A DNA stretch of 64,000 bases from Sanderia malayensis (Eukaryota; Cnidaria; Scyphozoa; Semaeostomeae; Pelagiidae), in assembly GCA_013076295.1 (NCBI GenBank), contig RQOL01000824.1:3534001-3598000 (forward strand), written 5' to 3'. The notes under the pieces were generated by a model. That model did not search any database. It worked only from the letters and a program-made list of their open reading frames with translations, and was not told the origin of the DNA. Shown in pieces: positions 22,760 to 36,009 of this stretch. The first letter of the stretch is position 1, and each line of letters opens with the position of its first letter. The translations under genes were made by a program, and so were the position numbers.

Positions 22760-25422
22760 AAGGTTAGGCCCAATCTTCATTATTTGTCATCTTTAGTCCT
22801 CTCTACACTATGCAAAACTAAGTCGTTTTGCATTTGTTTTATGTGGAATGCCCCTGTAGCTAACGGACTGTGAGTTTTACCATGATCCTGCTCAAAGAAC
22901 CATATTTTTAAATATAAGAATAAGTCAGGGAAGAACGTCAGACTTTAAGTGCCAAAGTGTTTCGAATATTCCAAGGCTTTGTAGATAAAGAATATTTTAA
23001 ATTTTATCGCTTTCTGAATGTAAATCAAAGAACATCAACGTTTGAAAGCTTCGCTTGAAAGTTGGATATTTTTATAGTAAAAGGCGTACAAGCTTCGTAC
23101 CCGATAATATGCATAATATAAAAGAGAATATTGTTATTCAGAGTATAGTGGGAAGGGGCATTTGTTTCGATTACTATCACGTCATGTCTCTTTAAACCTC
23201 GTTGATACGAATCTTATCATGTTGCTTTATTAGAATGTTGTATGAGTTAGTGGATGGTTTCTATAATTTAAAATCCAAGTTATGACGTGCCTTGCTTTGA
23301 TGAAGATCTCTATAGAAATATCCACCGTATCAATTTTAAAGTCCCAAATAGAAATCATTTCAAAGCAGCCTGTAGTTTCCTATGGATATGGCATTTTCCC
23401 TGAAATTGATATGCACTATTTTTAAGTTGCACATATTGTCCTCAATGAAAGCTCAATTGTTTTACTTAACTGATCACTTTACCCGCAAACACTATATCCA
23501 ATTAGGGATATCTCCAGTCCAGTTAGTACCTTGGCATACCCAGTTAGTAGATAGTTCATTATTTCATATTTCAGCTTCATGCTTAAGGCAGGCTTGTAGG
23601 CTTTGCAATAAAAGCACCGTTAGCATAGCTTTACAAGTGGGCCATGCCTTTTTACTGGCCAGAAAGCGGGATCACTGGTAAAACGGCCCTATGGTCAGTA
23701 CCGTCGAGAGGGGGGGGGGGGTAGCTGGGGTTAATTCCCCAGGTCTCAAGAAGGGCCCGCGAAGAGTTTTGCTAACGCAAAGCAATTTTAAAACAGGCAC
23801 TTTGTTTGTTTATAGCTCCAGGGCTCGCGCTGGCTCTCGACGGGCCTGTCTGTATTTGGAATGATAAAAAATGCTTTGTTTAACTCTCTCCATCTTTTTC
23901 TAGGAATTGCTTAATTCTTTACAATGCGAGTACCACCTTGCTTATAAACCACTTACGTATAAACAAATGCATGGGTTGCTTGACCTGCATTGCAGTTTTC
24001 CTTCTATTTCATTTCACTCGTTTTAATTGGATTCGATAGCAGTTTACAACCATTATTGTAGTTGAACCTAATCGCATTTCGAGCCGACAAGACTAAACCT
24101 GTCGATTTTGGAGGAGAATTGAAAAAAGATAGCGAATTATTAAAATTATTAAGGAAAGCTCAAGTGAATCGCAAATCGCTATATTCTCGAGCAATTTGCC
24201 ATTTCAACATGAAAATGCCATTGCCCACTGGGCATTGTGTATGAATCATTGTGGCAATTATCGAGATTGGTTAATTGGTGTGGGCCTTTATACCTGTTCA
24301 TTGCTTTCTCACAATCAGAGGCTACGTATCAGATGCTGTGAGCAAAGATGAGCCTTACTTTGACGTATAAACTAATTAAGAATCAGTAGATGCACGCAGG
24401 TTTTTAGCTGTGTAATTATGAGTATTACGTTTAACGTTCAGCATGGCGTGTTTTTTCAATTAGGCGGGAAACTGAACTTTGACTAATTTGCGACAGTGCT
24501 TTTGATCTTTACTGAATTGGATCTTTTGACTAAAACTGTCACTTTCTGTCGCTCAGAAATCGACATTTCCCATCCTGTTCTTGTCTCACGAATCACTGAT
24601 CTATTTGCCAACAATGCAAATCAATTAAATTGATTTCAGATTTCCTTCTTTGCATGACAAAATACAACAATCTTGTTGCTTGTAGGGTCTTTCAGTTTCA
24701 TCTCAAATTATACAGCCCAGACTTTTCATTGTCTGTTTTACTGTAAACTGTTTTATGTTTTTCCTAACTCTTTCTACGTTTCATTTCATTTTATTACCCT
24801 TTGCACGATTTTATAAGAAAGTTTTTTCACAGCAGTACTCAAGCTTCATGAACAATTTTCTAATTTCAGTACCCAAACTTTCTAAGGATTTCTTAGCAAT
24901 AATTGAATTTTTCAATAATTTACGTTCCTAAACATTTACATCGGCACTTTCAACATTATATGTTGATAGATAATACATTATATCCACAAATTGAGTTTCA
25001 TTTGCTTGCACGGCAATTTTTACCTAAATTCTTGCATATCTAAATGTTCAACTTTCTTTTGTTTTAAAACTCCAGTTTCCATTTTCCTTGACTCTTTGAC
25101 GGGCCAAATACCGCTTTGCTATGAAACACTTTCCTATAAAAAACGTAAATACTCGAAGTACATTGAGTAAGCATTTTTGCGCATGCGCTTATGTATCCCC
25201 TCTGTACTGATGTATTATAAACACGTTTCTTTTTCTCCCAGGCGGAACACTTGGCGACAACTAATGCATTTTGGGAGAAGAGTGACAGTCTCCATAATTT
25301 TCTACCGTACAATGTTTAAATCCGAATGATTGAATTGAAATTATAGAACAATTATTGTATTTCTATGTAATAGTTAATTGTAGCTTCAATCAATACTCGG
25401 GGTCATTTTCATTTGTTGTCAC
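22760..25422. other. ORP 3' flank and spacer, no supported gene
   Basis: AT-rich. A 12-G run lies at about 23710. An open frame at 24062-24244 (contains DFGGELKKDSELLKLLRKAQ) follows a TTGTAG acceptor-like site, but it has no recognised family or donor and is not claimed as a gene. Confidence 0.4.
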
Positions 25423-25606
25423 TACAGTAAAAATCCGCATATTAGAACCAGTGGGTTTTGCATCCACCCTATTGTTCAAAAACAATAGGCTATTGTTCCA
25501 GCTATTGTTCAAACACAATAGGCTATTGTTTCTTCCATTGTTTGAGAAGAAATTTTACCTAAACGTGCTTATAAAAGTAGGTTCTTGAATGCGGTTTTAT
25601 ACTGTA
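25423..25606. mobile_element. MITE family F relative with AACAATAGGCTATTGTT repeats
   Basis: TACAGTAAAAATCCGCATA and TGCGGTTTTATACTGTA are inverted ends. The core repeats AACAATAGGCTATTGTTC twice, itself a short palindrome. Non-coding. Confidence 0.7.
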
Positions 25607-28600
25607 CAGCTTAAGTCGTCATCAATAAGGTAACTAAAGTCTCTAAGTCATTTCACATGGTTGCTGGGGAGCCCTTATTGGCCTAGGGCCTGACGTAAAC
25701 GCCCACGCCCTTGATCCATGCCCCTTTAGTTAAGGCATGGATTGACGATAGTTATCGTAGTTATGTGTGGCTTTTGAGTTCATTTGGGTGTTAACATTTT
25801 GTATTTCTGGTGTATTTTGCTATTAATGTATATCGGTCAGCGTTCAGGCAAATAATCAGTTTATATATGGGTGCTTGTGCTATGGGAATTTGCAATTATC
25901 ATTATTATTATTATTATTATTATTACTATTATTATTAAAAACAAGATATTTCATTGAAAAATTTCCATTTACCTCATACCTTCTCAATCGCAATGATTAA
26001 ATCTTTAGTTTTCAGGTAATTAATTATTTTGGTGATTGAAGAAGTTCTTCGATAAATTGAAAATTTTCATTGATATATCTTATATTTTCCTTGTGATTGT
26101 TAATTTTCCGTGAAGCATGGAAATGATTCAATATTTGTGTGATTATTAATTAAAGGCAAGACTTATCAACCCTTACTTACTGAACATTATTGTTATTATT
26201 TTTATTATGGACATTTCTTATCACAGCGACTAGTGTGAAGGACTGGCTTCCTTTTTCTTATTATCATTACTATCATTATATTGCTGTTATTAGTTAAAAT
26301 TATAGCAGAAAGGTATGAGTTGTGTTTTTGTGCCAAATATTTTATGTGGATAATACAGGGTGGGTCAAAAAAGTAACTTCTCAAACAAAATTTTTTGTAG
26401 ATGGCAGGAATTTGTACCACACAATATTCGACTCAAAAGACATATGGTTAGTTTGTGTAGTTTATATAAGGCTTTGTGTTGAAATATCCTGCTTATCATT
26501 TTTCATTTTGGGGCAGTTTTAACTTGAAAAGTTTTATTCGCGAAACCTGCTGTTATGACATTGACTCAGAAAATTTTAATTTACATTATAACAAAGCGAT
26601 CTCGCGAGATGTCAAAAGAAGATAAGCATTTTTTAAATGAATTGAAATATCTGAAAATGCTTCTGCAAAATTTGTTATTCTTCTTCTATCTCCATCCTTT
26701 CTCAGCTCTAAAGTTTTTAATTTAATTAAAAAGTTAACAATTGATTATATCAGAAGAAGATAAGCATTTATTAAATGCTTATCTCGCAGAAGCATTTTCT
26801 TAGAACTTTGCATAAAAATTTTGCAGAAGCATTTTCAGAAAAAACGCAAGATATCTAATTTTAAATTTCAGCAAGGTGGTATCAGATGCTACACTGCTGC
26901 ATGTTTTTACATAGGACTTTATGCTGAATTTATGCTGGAATTATTCTATGGTTGTTGTTAAGGAGATCAGGCCTGCGAATAGCCTTGCTTTAAATCCTTT
27001 AGATTATTCAATTGGCAAAATTAAACTATTGTTTCTTTGCCGGTTGCCTGACAATAGCATTGTTCATTATGGTATCCTTTGCATACCCAACCATGGGAGG
27101 TATCTTGTTTTATTCAAAAGCAATTTGCTATCTTCGGATATTTCTTTTGTAGTTTCTCATTTTCAAATTTTTAACCTGTTTTTCAAGTCTCGAAAAATTT
27201 CATTTTTTGTCCCCTGAGAAACTACAGACTGTTTAATTACCATACTGATTTGTGATTGGTCCGTTTGTTAGTGAATTGATTTTTTTGCTTTGTATACCCC
27301 CGTGAAACATGGAACTTTGCTTTGTTTTCAAGGTCTTGAAATGATTCGGACGGGTGCGGCTTCATTTTGTTGTGGAGTTGTTTTCCTCGTGCGGAATTAA
27401 AAAAACCTTTTCAATTTTCAGTCATTCGTGTAAACTGTTCAAGTTGTGCGCTGAATTGAACTTTAAAATTGAATTATTTTGCTTGCTTCGACGAAAAAAC
27501 ATATTGGTTGGGTTGTTGGAAAACTTTCATATTAATTATTTACCTACCAGAAAGTGAAAGAGAGTTAATTTCTTGCCTGAGTGGAAGTTTGACATAACCC
27601 TTTTCAAAGTTAGTCTTTTGCTTTGCCGGTTTGTCGCTCTCGTGAAGGTAAGAAATGTTTTTATGCTATGAATTGTCATGAAAAGTGAATTCAAACACGT
27701 GTTTGAAGCGAAATATGTCCATAAAGTAAAGCGACACAGCTTTTTCTTGGATTAACTGGGCTTTATTTTCTAAAATATTCTTTATCGTGTGAAAGCAAGT
27801 CAACGGAATGAAATCGGTGGAATAAGTTGGGATCTTGTTTGTTTTCGATTTTGCTTGCAAAAGATTCCATTTTTTACTTTCGTTCTTCAAAATTTGGCAC
27901 AACTTGTCTTCTTATCAAAATAGATTCATTCCAGCTGACATGGTGGAAGAAAAATTTCTGGCACATTAATTATCATAAATGTTTAAGAGGAAATTTATCT
28001 TGCATTCATTTTTAATGCAAAAACGAAACGTAAATAATGAAAGATTAGAAAGACCCCCGTTTCTTTTGCCAATTGGTTATACCCATGTCCAGTTTGGAAA
28101 AATATTATTTAATAGTTTATTTTTAATCAATTCAGAAATAAATAAATAAGATATTTGCAAAGCCACTTAATCAATTGCTTTATTTAATATAATAGATATT
28201 TACAATGCGGAAAACTATATCTGATATGGAAATTTTTACCGCGCGGTGAAATTTTCAGGCGCTTATTTAAAACTTTGCCATGAATAGAAAAATTGACAGG
28301 TCAAAAGCATCGAAAGCGTGTTCAGTTTTTTAAAAGCAGTATCAATCCAAGTAATAGTAAACAATATACAATTTTTAGCTTGTTTGACTGAAAGAAAATT
28401 GAAAAACTATAATCCAAACATGTCTGCGGGAAATGTACAAATTTCAATTCTTTAAAATAAGTCCTTTAAACTAAGCTTATAATCGATTAATTTATATCCT
28501 TATTTATAGCTTAGTATATTGAAAATAAATATTTGAGTTTTAATTCGAATGAGAATTTAATTAAATTAAAAGGCGTGAAAGTTACATCCAAACACCAGCA

Positions 28601-29053
28601 ATGCATTTATAGATTTTGCTGCACTGATATTCATGTTTTGAAATTTTATCAAAGTAAATTTTATTAAAAAGCACATTTCGATATATGCCATACAAATGTG
28701 CTTTTTAATCTAAAATTTCTAATTTATTCGAAACCAAAAGTCTTTTACAGAACACAAGCAGACCATAGGGATGCCTTATTTTTCCGATAAACAACCGGGC
28801 GCTCATATAAAGCATTTGAAAATATTGTGTGAGGCTGTGAGGCGCAGGGCAGGAATAAAAGCATTTTTCAAGTTCTGAAATTTGCGGCGCTTAAATCGTT
28901 ATGCGAAGCCGGGCCGGCGCTCAAACTTCTTTGAATAAGTTATTACAACGTATTTGTAGAAGTAATTTATGCATGAACAACAATTCCAATAGCATTTGTT
29001 ATAAATTACAGCAAATGGGCAAAAATGTTTTTGTAGAGGTGTAAAATTGTGGA
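25607..29053. other. Gene-poor AT-rich stretch with an (ATT)n microsatellite
   Basis: Contains an (ATT)n run at about 25896-25936 and a lone ACAGGGTGGGTCAAAAAAGT stretch near 26355, which resembles a transposon end but has no partner. Open frames are short, with no recognisable family or splice support. Confidence 0.4.
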
Positions 29054-29462
29054 ACACACGTTTTTTTTATAAGAAACCGGTTTATAAGAAACCTAGATCT
29101 AGACGCCCTAAAATTTAAGAAACTTTTAGAACTACAAGGAAATAATTAAGAAACATTAGAAATTTCGAAAACACGTTTTTCCTTTACGGATTCAACAAAT
29201 ATCAACTACAGTAAGTGTGTTTTATGTTCTATTCTAAGCATAACATTGTCGGCTCCACATGACAATTCTTCGCATTGACGATTTTTCTTTGTTATAATAC
29301 TAATATTTTGCTACATCCATGTTTTTTCTTCCTTTTCACTGCAACTTTTTTCATTAAATTAAGAAACTTTTAAGAAACTTTTAGAACTAAAATGTGGCTA
29401 GAAATTAAGAAACTTTTACTACTAGGCCTTGAGCCAGGTTTCTTATAAAAAAAAAACGTGTA
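29054..29462. mobile_element. MITE family A copy
   Basis: Left end ACACACGTTTTTTTTATAAG; right end TTTCTTATAAAAAAAAAACG followed by TGTA. AAGAAACTTTTAGAACTA occurs inside, as in other copies. Confidence 0.85.
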
Positions 29463-29950
29463 GCCTTTCAGCTGAGTCGAAAGAGGCAACCTTTCTTAAT
29501 AGCTTCAAAAAATCTATGGAAAGGTGAAGGCAGGGGGACCTCTGGTGGTCGTATTGACTGTCCTTGGCTGCTGGACTGACTTGAGGTGACTGGTCGCTGG
29601 TCGCATTGGGTCGGTCTGTCCGCCGTGGGTACTTTGGTTGGCACCAGCGATCCACCCCTTGCTTATGTTACAACTTTTATTTTATTATATTTTATTTTGC
29701 TTTTATTTTAAATATTGTTGATCTTTCTATTGCTTCTACTTTAAATATTCTATTTCATAGGCTAATTAATTAGATTTTAGAAATTGTAAACATAGGTTTC
29801 TTTAACTTTTTGTATTTAAGTATTTTAGTTTCATTTAGTTTTATCTTACCGTGAGTTGTTTTATTGGAGAGCCCCTTGTAAGTCAGCCTCAGCTGAAGGG
29901 CAACCCTCTTTAAAGAATTGAAATTGAATTGAGTTGAATTGAGCATGAAC
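29463..29950 (+). mobile_element. 5'-truncated non-LTR (LINE) 3' end
   Basis: Begins with codons for AESKEATFLNSFKKSMER then stop, a typical C-terminus of a LINE reverse-transcriptase ORF (FKxxL-type tail). It is followed by about 420 bp of untranslated sequence containing GTCAGCCTCAGCTGAAGGGC and terminating in AATTGAAATTGAATTGAGTT repeats, as seen at 3' ends of CR1/L2-like LINEs. Only the last 3' part remains, abutting the MITE at 29054-29462. Confidence 0.6.
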
Positions 29951-30900
29951 TACTGATCAACGGCAATGAATTTAGTTCCCAAACTTCTGCGCAGTTTACC
30001 GTTTGCAAAAACAGGAATTTTGTCAATGGCCCACATATCTTATTCTCATTTGAAGATCAAATCTGTGACACCTGCATTATCACCAAGATACATGCCTGCA
30101 TAAATTCTAATGTGAAATAGCTTATAGCAGACGCCTTATTTGCGCGAGTTGACATAAATAATCAATTATCACGAGGGGAGATCTTTTCTGTCATGTTGGG
30201 GCCACTTCCGAGCTTTTCAGGCTTTTAATTAAATGTTGACGCAGTTAACTGAGTGCTACTCTTGAGTACAGGTCTTAAAGACAGGCTTTTTTCTCAGGGA
30301 TTTGTCTGAAGACCGGCAAAAACCTCGAACTTTTGCACCAAAACTATAATTTGCGCTGTTATGTACAAACCGAAATGAGGTTTTATGCGAGGGCTTATCG
30401 TCTGCACTTGTTTTTATGACAAACCTTTCTTTTAATCCAGTAGTGAACTTTGAATTTGTGAAATAATGCAAAATGGTCATAATTAATGCATGACTAAATT
30501 TTCAGCAATAAAAAATAAATTAAAATTTCCTTTTACATGAAAAGTATATTTGACGAAATGAAAAAAAGTAAATTGAAATTTCGATTTACCTTAAAATTAA
30601 ATTAAATTTAAAGTGACATTCAATTCATAAAAAATGTTCTTTTTGACATGGCAAGCAGCAAATTCCATACCATGGCAATAAGGCCAAAACAGCAAACTTC
30701 TCTTAAGAGAGTTAATTTTTTTTTTGAAGAATCTGGTTCTCATCTCAGTGCTCAGAGGGTACAAACTCCGGAAAACTTTGCGGCGAGACTCGTTGAAACA
30801 ACGTCATTAGCCAATAAAAATTGATTTCCTTACAAATCGTTCTGCTTATCATGGTTTTAGAGCCCTATCTTTGTTGATGAACACCATCTTACTATATCGT
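29951..30900. other. Gene-poor stretch
   Basis: AT-rich sequence with poly-A and poly-T runs. No element ends, RNA gene or supported coding sequence was seen. Confidence 0.4.
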
Positions 30901-31244
30901 TACACGTTTTTTTATAAGAAAGCTGTTTTATAAGAAGGTAGGGTTGACTCGTAAAAAAGTTCGGAAAGTTCAGTAACTGGGTTTTGTAAAACACAAGTTG
31001 AAAACTTTAAATTGTCGTGTTTTCAAACAGAAATTACCCTACCAGGCAAATGTGTGTTTGGGTGCGAAAAGAAAACTCTAGTTTGGTGAATAAAAACGAA
31101 GCCTTCTCGCGCATGCAAAGTAACACAAAACTGATAAAATTATTCTAAGAAAGTCTTAAGAAAGCTTTAGTACTGAAATTCCGAAACAGGTAAGAAAGTT
31201 TCAGAGCTGGGCTGAAAAAATACTTTCTTATAAAAAAACGTGTA
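30901..31244. mobile_element. MITE family A copy
   Basis: Ends TACACGTTTTTTTATAAGAA and TTTCTTATAAAAAAACGTGT with matching A. Inside, AAGAAAGTT replaces the AAGAAACTT of the other copies, so it is a subfamily. Confidence 0.85.
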
Positions 31245-31385
31245 TGTCTACTGAACTATAAACTAAGAAGAATAACAATAAAATAAGGAGAGGTAGCTAT
31301 GCAACAAATACCCCCCATATTTTGACTGTTGAACTAGACAGCTGAGCTGAAAACATAGTTTTAACATGGATTTTATTTTATAATT

Positions 31386-31523
31386 CAGTCGACATTCGCT
31401 GTTTCGAACTTCAAGATAAATTGCAAAGTTTGTTCGAAATAGCGAATTATGCAGCGGCTCCAATGCTGTACAAAGAGAAATGGAAAGTACTTTGAGAATA
31501 TTCGAAATAGCAGATGTCCACTG
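31386..31523. mobile_element. Short family E MITE (CAGTCGACATTCGCTG ends)
   Basis: CAGTCGACATTCGCTGTTTC and AATAGCAGATGTCCACTG are imperfect inverted ends, flanked by T/TA. The core has TTCGAAATAGCG, the wording of the larger family E copy. A minus-strand open frame across it is incidental. Confidence 0.6.
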
Positions 31524-31964
31524 TAATAGAAATGACACGACGCTGATTCTAAATTCGAAATGTTTGACATTTTTTCTGAAGTTTGACTATGAATGACGTA
31601 ATTATATGCATACGCTTTTTCTAAGTTCATAAAGAACCTGCATGTAGAAGGTAAAAAATCTTTAAAAACTGCTACCACTTATGGCCAAATCACTAAGAAA
31701 CTTTTTAATTTTGAATATATTTATCTTTCCGCACAATTTACAATATGGAAGCCGGTTTCATTGGTTTTCAGTCAAACTCGCCATGTGCTCATGGCGTGTT
31801 TTGCAAATCGACCTGAGAAATTTCCGTTTTATTATTAATTTTACGTTATATGAAGCTTCTTTGTGTTTTAACCTGTTTTCTTATCACAAGTTTATAGCAA
31901 AATTTTGAATTTTAATGCTTTTCTTGCGTCTGCACTAATTCTTGTCCACTAAATGAGCATTTAA

Positions 31965-32074
31965 AATTAAGGAACTATTAAGGAACTTTTAGAACTACAA
32001 AGTGGTCAAAAGAGGTCTCAAAATAAGGAAATTAAAGAACTAGGTCCTGAACTAGGTTCCTTACAAAAAGCGTG
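31965..32074. repeat. Decayed family A MITE fragment
   Basis: AAGGAACTTTTAGAACTACA and TAGGTTCCTTACAAAAAGCG TGTA are the AAGGAAC variant of the family A interior and right end. The left end is not preserved. Confidence 0.55.
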
Positions 32075-32146
32075 TATTTACAAGAGTTGCAACCATATCT
32101 TTAATTTCTTTACTCTAATGGTGTCAAACTAGAAATCTAATTCGAA

Positions 32147-32187
32147 AAGTCTAATCACGCACCATTCAATGGTGCGTGATTAGACTT
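32147..32187. repeat. Perfect 41-bp palindrome (20-bp arms, 1-nt centre)
   Basis: The arm AAGTCTAATCACGCACCATT is followed by a single C and then its exact reverse complement. A preceding TCG A and following AGAA are unpaired. No gene overlaps. Confidence 0.95.
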
Positions 32188-32585
32188 AGAAAGAGAAATG
32201 ACGTAGACGCCATAATTGGAATATTGAACTTTCGTGAAAAAATATCTTAGGTCACGCGCTTCTACATTGACAGTCGCTGAATGGCCGAAATTGGATATTT
32301 CATGCAATATGGCTGATTGAAGTGCATGGATTCGTATCGTAATCTACATCTGCCACATAGATCATTTTTATAAATAGACTTCTATTTCATGCATCCTAAA
32401 TGTACTAAACCATGACATGACTACCAGCTATTTACGACGTGATAAAATATAGCTAGTTTGTAATGTCAATAAGTCTCAAAAACCAATACATGATTTGAAG
32501 GTATAATCAAGTGAATTAGGTTGAAGTTCGGATAAAATGGAGATTCTAAATTATCTTTGCGACTATTGTTCGTAAATATATAACA

Positions 32586-32759
32586 CAGTCAAATCTGCAT
32601 GGTTCGAACTCGTGTAATCTGTCTCAAACAAAATTCTCTGTCCCTTCAAGGATCACTAATGAACCAACTTTTATGAAACAAACCTCTTTAATTCGAACTT
32701 TCAGTAGTTAGAACATTTTCTCGCTTCCCTAGGGTGTTTGAATTAGACAGAGTTGACTG
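32586..32759. mobile_element. Family E MITE (CAGTCAAATCTGCATGG ends)
   Basis: CAGTCAAATCTGCATGGTTC and TAGACAGAGTTGACTG are inverted ends with TTCGAACT inside. Related to 16444 and 31386. Confidence 0.6.
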
Positions 32760-32887
32760 TATATATATAATATAGCATATCCGGCTTGTAGTGCATGCGT
32801 ATGCGTACAATGTTTGCCTCATGAAACGCTGCAAATTACTTCAGAAAGTTTTTTCCAGTTGTTCCTGTCTCCAGCTATTTTCCTCAA

Positions 32888-33004
32888 TACCGTAACGCTT
32901 CGATTAGACGCCCGGGGCGTTTATTACCGTTTTGATATTTTAAGGAGCTTCTATTCGAAGGGGGCGCTTAAAAGAAGGGGGCATTTAATCGAAGCATTAC
33001 GGTA
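32888..33004. mobile_element. 117-bp MITE family C copy
   Basis: TACCGTAACGCTTCGATTAG and TTAATCGAAGCATTACGGTA are nearly perfect inverted ends surrounding GACGCCCGGGGCGTTTATTA. The whole element is close to a hairpin. Confidence 0.85.
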
Positions 33005-35787
33005 TGTCTAAATCGTCCCTAGTTTTAAACCGTCCCCTGTTCGTAAGTGGTCGTCAAATTCAGAATAACTAAAAGTTTGAAAGCAAAACGAATTAGTATT
33101 CTAGGAAAAACAACAGACATGCAATACTACTATTGAATTCGAATGATATTCCATGCTTGAAAAGAATTTTTTGCATGCCTGTGCTAATTCCATTGCAAAT
33201 AAACGAATATCTTGAATTCACTGATTACAATTTTAGCTAACTCAATTAATACCAGATAAAAGTTGTATGCTTTTCTTGAGTTGACGGATCAACTTTTACA
33301 CTAATCGTGTTGCCAAGCGCATTCGTGCATTAGTGCCATAATCTGCTCTGGTCAAGAATAAAGTCTTATAAAGATGAAAGACGGTAAAGGCATTAGCAAT
33401 AAAGCCAGTTTATGAAGTAATTTAATAACTGGTCTGACCAGGGTACCAACTTGGTGCTTTTTAAAAATCTAGCAGATAAGCAGCACTGGAATGAAATTTG
33501 GTTCAATTGCGAGCAATGCATTTTAGTAATCTATAGTCGGCCTAGATTCTGAATGTAAGCGTGATAATGTATATTATAATTTTCATATTATCATATGAAA
33601 CTTCGCATTCATCGCCAGAGCTCAATGCGAAGCTAGCCGTGTTGCTGTGAAACTCATCATTTTGGACACTGGCGGAAACGCCGCCCTACACGCTGGAAGC
33701 AGATTCAATCAGAATAAGACTCAACTGGGAAACTCACTGAGGGAAAGGTTCAACCAAAATAGGTAAATTTGCATGATTCGAATGAAATTGAACTTGAACT
33801 GGGCAGAGAAAAAGAAAATCCGTTTAAATTAACATCAGTCCCAGTTGTTCTAGTTACCGACACTAAATCAGCATATGAAGTAGCTGTGAAGGCGCTCTCT
33901 TTCATGTAAGCTCAATTCTAGGTTATTTTCCTCTGCAGTAGACAAATTGTAGGCGAACATACTGCTATTTCCTGAGAGTTTTACATGTGGGTCATTTGCT
34001 TTGCATACCGACTTGAAAAGTTTGAAAATCCAGTGAGAGAAAGCATCTTTTTCGTTCAATGTTTTCTACCTCAAATAGCTATGCACTTGTGGCGGGACGC
34101 TTTCATGAGTCCTAATCGTGTACATCAACAGATGGTGTTTTGCTCTGCTAACCGAGAACAGATTACTTTCAAGAAAAATTCTAAATTATGCAGAGGGCGC
34201 TGCATTTGATCATTGTTGCTGTTGTCATTGCTTTCCTTTGTCTTTCAAAATACCCACATGTAGGTGCTAAACTTGTATTTAAGAGGGAATGTTTTACAAC
34301 TTTTCCTGCAATGCTCTTTCAGGTTTCAGCAAACCTGGTGACGACGAGAATACGTCCCAATAAGAGAAAGACTCGCTCAGGATTCGATTCCATCGTATGA
34401 CTTCCGTTTAAAGAAGCCAAACTTCAACTGAAGGTGAGTAATTTTATTGACAGCAAATACGCAAAGTAAGAAAGGGATTGCAAAATCAAAGTAAAAAAAC
34501 CTTGTCAAAAAGTAGGTTTGAGTACAACATTTTTCAAGGGCCATTGTTATTTTTTAAGTCAATGTTGTGCAAATCGTTTAGTCTAAATCTGTCTTTATGT
34601 GTGCAACATAAATTTATAAAAGAGAGCAAAAGCGTGCCTTCCCGAAGGTTGCTCCAACTTCTTTAATTTTGGACTTACTTCATGTATACTTCGTTGTTGA
34701 CTTTCGAACTCACATTAACTCTAACAAATTTCGTATTCCCTGTTTTTACATATAAGTAGTGAGTTCCCTATGAAGCCCCTAAACCATAAACTCCGTGAAA
34801 CCTAGCAAGCTCATCCAAAAGTTGCTAAGTTATTTCTCAATGAACGAGTGTAACATTTTCCTGTTTCTTGTGTAAAATGAACACCCTGCTCTGGCTCAGT
34901 TTCATCTGGCCAGACTTTTGCTGACAGGGAATGGGGATACTAAATTGTACATGTGAACCAATTGTATATGCATGTAAACAAGCTGGGCTTTGACCTAGGA
35001 AGCAAAGAAAGTAATTGCCGCAATATGAAAACAGTAAAATGCCAATAAATGTTTGCTTGGATATTGATAGCTTTGGGGGGCTGCAGGGGGACAATTTGTA
35101 GCCAGAATTAAGTCAGAATTGAGGAGCTTTCTTAGGTGTGCCGTGGTGTTACACCGTGCCCACAGATTTGATGGCCACTACATGAATTTCAATTTCACAG
35201 CATCTGACCAATCAAAATTGTTTAAAAATCCCATTTTGTGTAACCAAATCCCAATGTCTAATTATTGGAGTAAAAAATGAGCAAAAATAGTCGTTTTCTG
35301 GGAGAAAATCAGTGTCAAACTTGTTGCTTCAGTACGGGAAAAAGTCGGGTGAGATGGAGGAGTAACAATGGGTAACAATGTAGTAAGATATCTTCATCGA
35401 CAAAGACAGGGCTCTAAAACCACGGTAGACAGAACGAGTTTGTAATGACAAAAAATAATAAAGGACAAAAGAACTTTGGTTGTTAATCAGCAAATTCGAA
35501 TCTATAGTTTTAGCAAATAAAAAATAGGTTGCAGTGGTACTTTAAAAAGTGTCAGTACTGAAATGAGGAAATTGCTGGGAACTCTTAGTACTGCTCCAAA
35601 ACGTTCTTCCAAAAGACATGTGTTGCTCTCGAAAATTACTTTTTTCAAGATCATGTAATTAAGACAGCAGGAAGCTCATGCATTTAAAGTAAGAAAAGAG
35701 AAGATTATCAATAATGAGACATTAAGTAGCTTATTCATATGGCCGTGTTTATTATTCCTGGGTAAACTCTCACGCCGTTGTATTTTG
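33005..35787. other. Gene-poor stretch with a weak secreted-peptide candidate
   Basis: No supported gene. An open frame at 34188-34400 starts with a signal-peptide-like hydrophobic stretch (HLIIVAVVIAFLCLS) and has an acceptor-like CTCTTTCAG inside and a strong AG|GTGAGT donor at 34433. It could be a small exon set or an untranslated exon. Evidence is too thin for a CDS call. Confidence 0.3.
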
Positions 35788-35836
35788 TATGTCTATTCCC
35801 TCTGCCCAATGATGGGCAGAGGGAAAAGAGACATAC
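35788..35836. repeat. Imperfect 49-bp hairpin
   Basis: GTATGTCTATTCCCTCTGCCC is followed by AATGAT and then GGGCAGAGGG AAAAGAGACATAC, pairing over about 20 bp with a small bulge. Confidence 0.85.
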
Positions 35837-36009
35837 GCTTGAGCTTAACTATTTTATAATTTGCTTATGTTTGTGCGCGAAGGTGATCGAGGATAATTGA
35901 AAGGGTAGACTCATTACATTTGTCTCTGTGTTTTTGCTCGTTCCTTCGCTTCACTTTCACTTACCTTACCACATTTGAGTTTCGCCAATCGGAACTCCGA
36001 GATAACTTT

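Noticed and set aside
26354..26420. ACAGGGTGGGTCAAAAAAGT resembling a mariner/IS630-type element end
   Set aside because: No inverted partner or transposase frame was found within several kilobases.
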